A DNA stretch of 5,580 bases from JBPCRW01 sp050996405 (GTDB taxonomy: Bacteria > Acidobacteriota > Blastocatellia > Pyrinomonadales > Pyrinomonadaceae): positions 1 to 5,580 of the forward strand of contig JBPCRW010000278.1 of assembly GCA_050996405.1 (NCBI GenBank), in the 5' to 3' direction. Position numbers and translations under genes: made by a program. The notes under the pieces were generated by a model. That model worked only from the letters and a program-made list of their open reading frames with translations, had not been told where the DNA came from and made no database searches. Of the stretch, positions 3,495 through 5,580 are shown piece by piece; the stretch's first letter is position 1; each line of letters begins with the position of its first letter.

Positions 3495-5580
3495 TCGCGT
3501 CAGCACAAGGTTTGCCAGTCGCCGCGCCACAGACCGTCGGAATGAGTGCCGAAAAGCTCAATCAGATTGACGCGCTGGTTGAAAAAGACATCGCCGATAA
3601 AAAACTGCCGGGTGCGGTCGTTCTCGTCGGTCACAAAGGAAAAATCGTTTTCCGCAGGGCTTACGGAAATCGCGCGTTAGTTCCGGCGGTTGAAAAAATG
3701 ACGACGGACACGATTTTCGATTTGGCGAGTCTGACAAAAGTTGTGGCGACGACGACCAGCGTAATGATTTTAGTCGAGCGCGGGCAGATTCGTTTGAACG
3801 ACACAATCGGCAAATTTATCCCCGAAATTCAAGATGAAAACGTCAAAAAAGTGACGATTCAGCAATTGATGACGCACACTTCGGGCTTTCCGCCGGATTT
3901 CGATTTGCGCGAGCAGTGGACGGGACACGAAGGAATGTTGCAGGTGCTTTATAAAGAGAAACTGCGCCAGCCTGCGGGAACGAGGTTTGTTTATTCAGAT
4001 ATAAATTTTATTACGCTTGGCGAAATTGTCCAGAGAATAAGCGGAAAACGCCTCGACGAATTTGCCAGAGAAAATATCTTTTCGAGACTGGGGCAGACTA
4101 AAACAACATTTCTTCCGATAAATCCGCAAGCCGCGCCGGATTCCGCCGCTAAACAGGCAATTTCTAATTCTTTAATCGCGCCGACCGAAAATATAAAAGG
4201 TCAGCAAAGTTATCTCGGCGGACAATTTGACGGAAAAAACGGCGATGAAATTTTGCGCGGGCAGGTTCACGACCCGACCGCTTACAGAATGGGCGGCGTT
4301 GCCGGACACGCCGGACTTTTTTCGACCGCCGACGATTTGGCTAGGTTTTGCCAGATGCTTTTAAACGGCGGCAGTTTGGACGGAAAACGTATTTTGTCGG
4401 CAAACACCGTCGCGCGAATGACCGCGCCGATTGTCATTAGCGAAACGGGCGAAACTCGCGGGCTTGGCTGGGATATAAACACGGCTTTTTCGTCGAATCG
4501 CGGCGAACTTTTTCCGCTCGGCTCGTTTGGTCACACGGGTTTTACGGGAACTTCAATCTGGATTGACCGCGTTTCAAATACGTTTGTCATATTTCTCTCA
4601 AACCGCGTTCACCCGAACGGCAAAGGCGATGTCACGCCGATTCGCGCAAAGGTCGCAACCGTCGTCGCGTCGGCAATTGAAGACACGCCGATTGAAATAA
4701 CACGGCTTGCCGAAAGCATTTATGATTCACAAGTCGCGGCGCAGATTCCAAAATTTCAAGCGCAAATCTTAAGGTCGGAAAATTCCGCCGCCCGCCGTTC
4801 GCAATCCGCAGTTGTTCTAAACGGTATTGACGTTCTCGAAAAAAATAACTTTAAAGAATTGAACGGTTTGAAAATCGGTCTGTTGACGAATCAGACGGGC
4901 AGAGATTTGTCGGGCAAGGCAACAATTGACGTTTTAAAAGACGCGCCGAATGTCAAACTTGTCGCGCTGTTTTCGCCCGAACACGGCATTCGCGGCGAAC
5001 TCGACCAGGCGAAAATCAATGATTCGACGGACGAGAAAACGGGCTTGCCGATTTATTCGCTTTACGGCGAAACGCGCCGCCCGAAACCGGAACAATTAAA
5101 AGATTTGGACGCGATTGTTTATGACGCTCAAGATGTCGGCGTTCGTTTTTACACTTATGAATCCACGCTTTTGAATATTTTGGAAGAAGCCGCCAAAGCC
5201 GGAAAGCCGGTTTTCGTTTTAGACCGCCCGAATCCAATTAACGGCGTTGACGTTGACGGCGCGATCGCCGACGCGGATAAATTGTCGTTTGTTGTTTCGC
5301 ACAACGTTCCCGTGCGTCACGGAATGACGCTCGGCGAACTGGCGCAAATGATGAACGCCGAAAAAAATCTGAAAGCCGATGTGCGCGTCATCAAAATGGA
5401 AAACTGGACGCGCCCGATGTGGTTTGACGAGACGATGCAGACGTGGACGAATCCTTCGCCGAATATGCGTTCGTTGACCGAAGCGACTTTGTATCCGGGC
5501 ATCGGGTTATTGGAAACGACAAATGTATCGGTCGGGCGCGGCACGGACACGCCGTTTGAACTGGTCGGCGCGCCTTGGAT
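3401..5580 (+). CDS. Secreted fusion: class C beta-lactamase-fold serine hydrolase (AmiE-like) + GH171/NamZ exo-beta-N-acetylmuramidase (3' end outside window)
   Basis: The 726 visible codons encode two enzymes. Residues 1-35 form a probable signal peptide: basic n-region (K5, R7, R18), core LLVFCTLHFALCIA (20-33), and an Ala-x-Ala site ASA|Q (33-36). Residues ~45-430 are a PF00144 serine hydrolase with S110-L-T-K113 (nucleophile and general base), Y198-S-D, VAGHAGLFSTADDLARF, and H378-T-G-F-T-G in place of the KTG triad. After a linker, residues ~471-726 match DUF1343/GH171: LLTNQTG, SPEHG (525-529), YDAQDVGVRFYTYE (574-587), DRPNPI, HGMTLGEL (640-647), NPSPNMRS (684-691) and GRGTDTPFE (712-720). 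About 120-150 residues remain outside. NamZ releases MurNAc from non-reducing ends; the first domain resembles B. subtilis AmiE (YbbE), which removes the peptide from MurNAc, but could be an esterase or D-Ala peptidase. ATG 3401 was chosen because it alone gives a signal peptide; a distant AGATAGG precedes it. ATG 3542 would yield a leaderless form. Confidence 0.9.
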   Translation, partial: MQNSKCRSNGWLLDVGFRTLLVFCTLHFALCIASAQGLPVAAPQTVGMSAEKLNQIDALVEKDIADKKLPGAVVLVGHKGKIVFRRAYGNRALVPAVEKMTTDTIFDLASLTKVVATTTSVMILVERGQIRLNDTIGKFIPEIQDENVKKVTIQQLMTHTSGFPPDFDLREQWTGHEGMLQVLYKEKLRQPAGTRFVYSDINFITLGEIVQRISGKRLDEFARENIFSRLGQTKTTFLPINPQAAPDSAAKQAISNSLIAPTENIKGQQSYLGGQFDGKNGDEILRGQVHDPTAYRMGGVAGHAGLFSTADDLARFCQMLLNGGSLDGKRILSANTVARMTAPIVISETGETRGLGWDINTAFSSNRGELFPLGSFGHTGFTGTSIWIDRVSNTFVIFLSNRVHPNGKGDVTPIRAKVATVVASAIEDTPIEITRLAESIYDSQVAAQIPKFQAQILRSENSAARRSQSAVVLNGIDVLEKNNFKELNGLKIGLLTNQTGRDLSGKATIDVLKDAPNVKLVALFSPEHGIRGELDQAKINDSTDEKTGLPIYSLYGETRRPKPEQLKDLDAIVYDAQDVGVRFYTYESTLLNILEEAAKAGKPVFVLDRPNPINGVDVDGAIADADKLSFVVSHNVPVRHGMTLGELAQMMNAEKNLKADVRVIKMENWTRPMWFDETMQTWTNPSPNMRSLTEATLYPGIGLLETTNVSVGRGTDTPFELVGAPW

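Noticed and set aside
3482..3496. Possible lipobox (F-A-L-C at residues 28-31)
   Set aside because: The residue before the Cys is Leu, not Gly/Ala/Ser, so it does not fit lipoprotein signal peptidase; the Ala-Ser-Ala site after it is better.
3337..3561. 74-codon minus-strand frame opposite the antitoxin end and repeat
   Set aside because: Much of it is the translated heptad repeat (periodic FEFCILNFE-like text), it opposes two better-supported plus-strand genes, and it has no family resemblance.
3542..5580. ATG at 3542 as the start of the hydrolase-NamZ fusion
   Set aside because: It would omit the signal peptide expected of an enzyme acting on exogenous peptidoglycan, and the residues just upstream (Q36-G47) read like genuine mature coding sequence. 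It remains the fallback if the repeat is not translated.

Overview
The window is about half G+C, with GCG/TCG/GAA-rich coding sequence and AT-rich spacers. It carries a cluster for recovering peptidoglycan amino sugars, interrupted by a regulator and a toxin-antitoxin pair. The style of the genes, the BadF-type sugar kinase and the heptad repeats fit an Acidobacteriota-like (Blastocatellia/Pyrinomonadales) free-living bacterium. This is an impression from sequence style, not a proven assignment.

Layout. Positions 1-1715 (minus strand) hold a two-gene operon: a BadF/BadG-family MurNAc/GlcNAc kinase followed by murQ, whose start overlaps the kinase stop by 4 bases. murQ runs off the left edge without its last ~50 codons. 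Positions 1716-1882 are an AT-rich divergent control region with a 22-bp dyad, candidate promoters and a heptad-repeat palindrome. On the plus strand follow a LysR-type regulator (1883-2800), a BrnT-like toxin (2843-3127) and an overlapping CopG-type antitoxin (3114-3386). Last is a large gene (3401 to beyond 5580) for a predicted secreted protein that fuses a class C beta-lactamase-fold serine hydrolase to a GH171/NamZ (DUF1343) exo-beta-N-acetylmuramidase.

How the genes may work together. In Bacillus subtilis, an amidase of the beta-lactamase fold (AmiE) and the exo-muramidase NamZ are separate proteins encoded near murQ. Here the two enzyme types are joined in one exported polypeptide that could strip the peptide from MurNAc and then release free MurNAc. 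After uptake by an importer not seen here, the BadF kinase would make MurNAc-6-phosphate and MurQ would convert it to GlcNAc-6-phosphate plus D-lactate. The divergent LysR protein is the natural candidate regulator. The fusion's amidase activity and the regulatory link are inferences; the MurQ, BadF-kinase, LysR and GH171 family calls rest on clear motifs.

Two short palindromic elements built from 7-bp tandem units lie at 1808-1877 and 3388-3494. The second appears to supply both the start codon and much of the hydrophobic core of the fusion protein's signal peptide.
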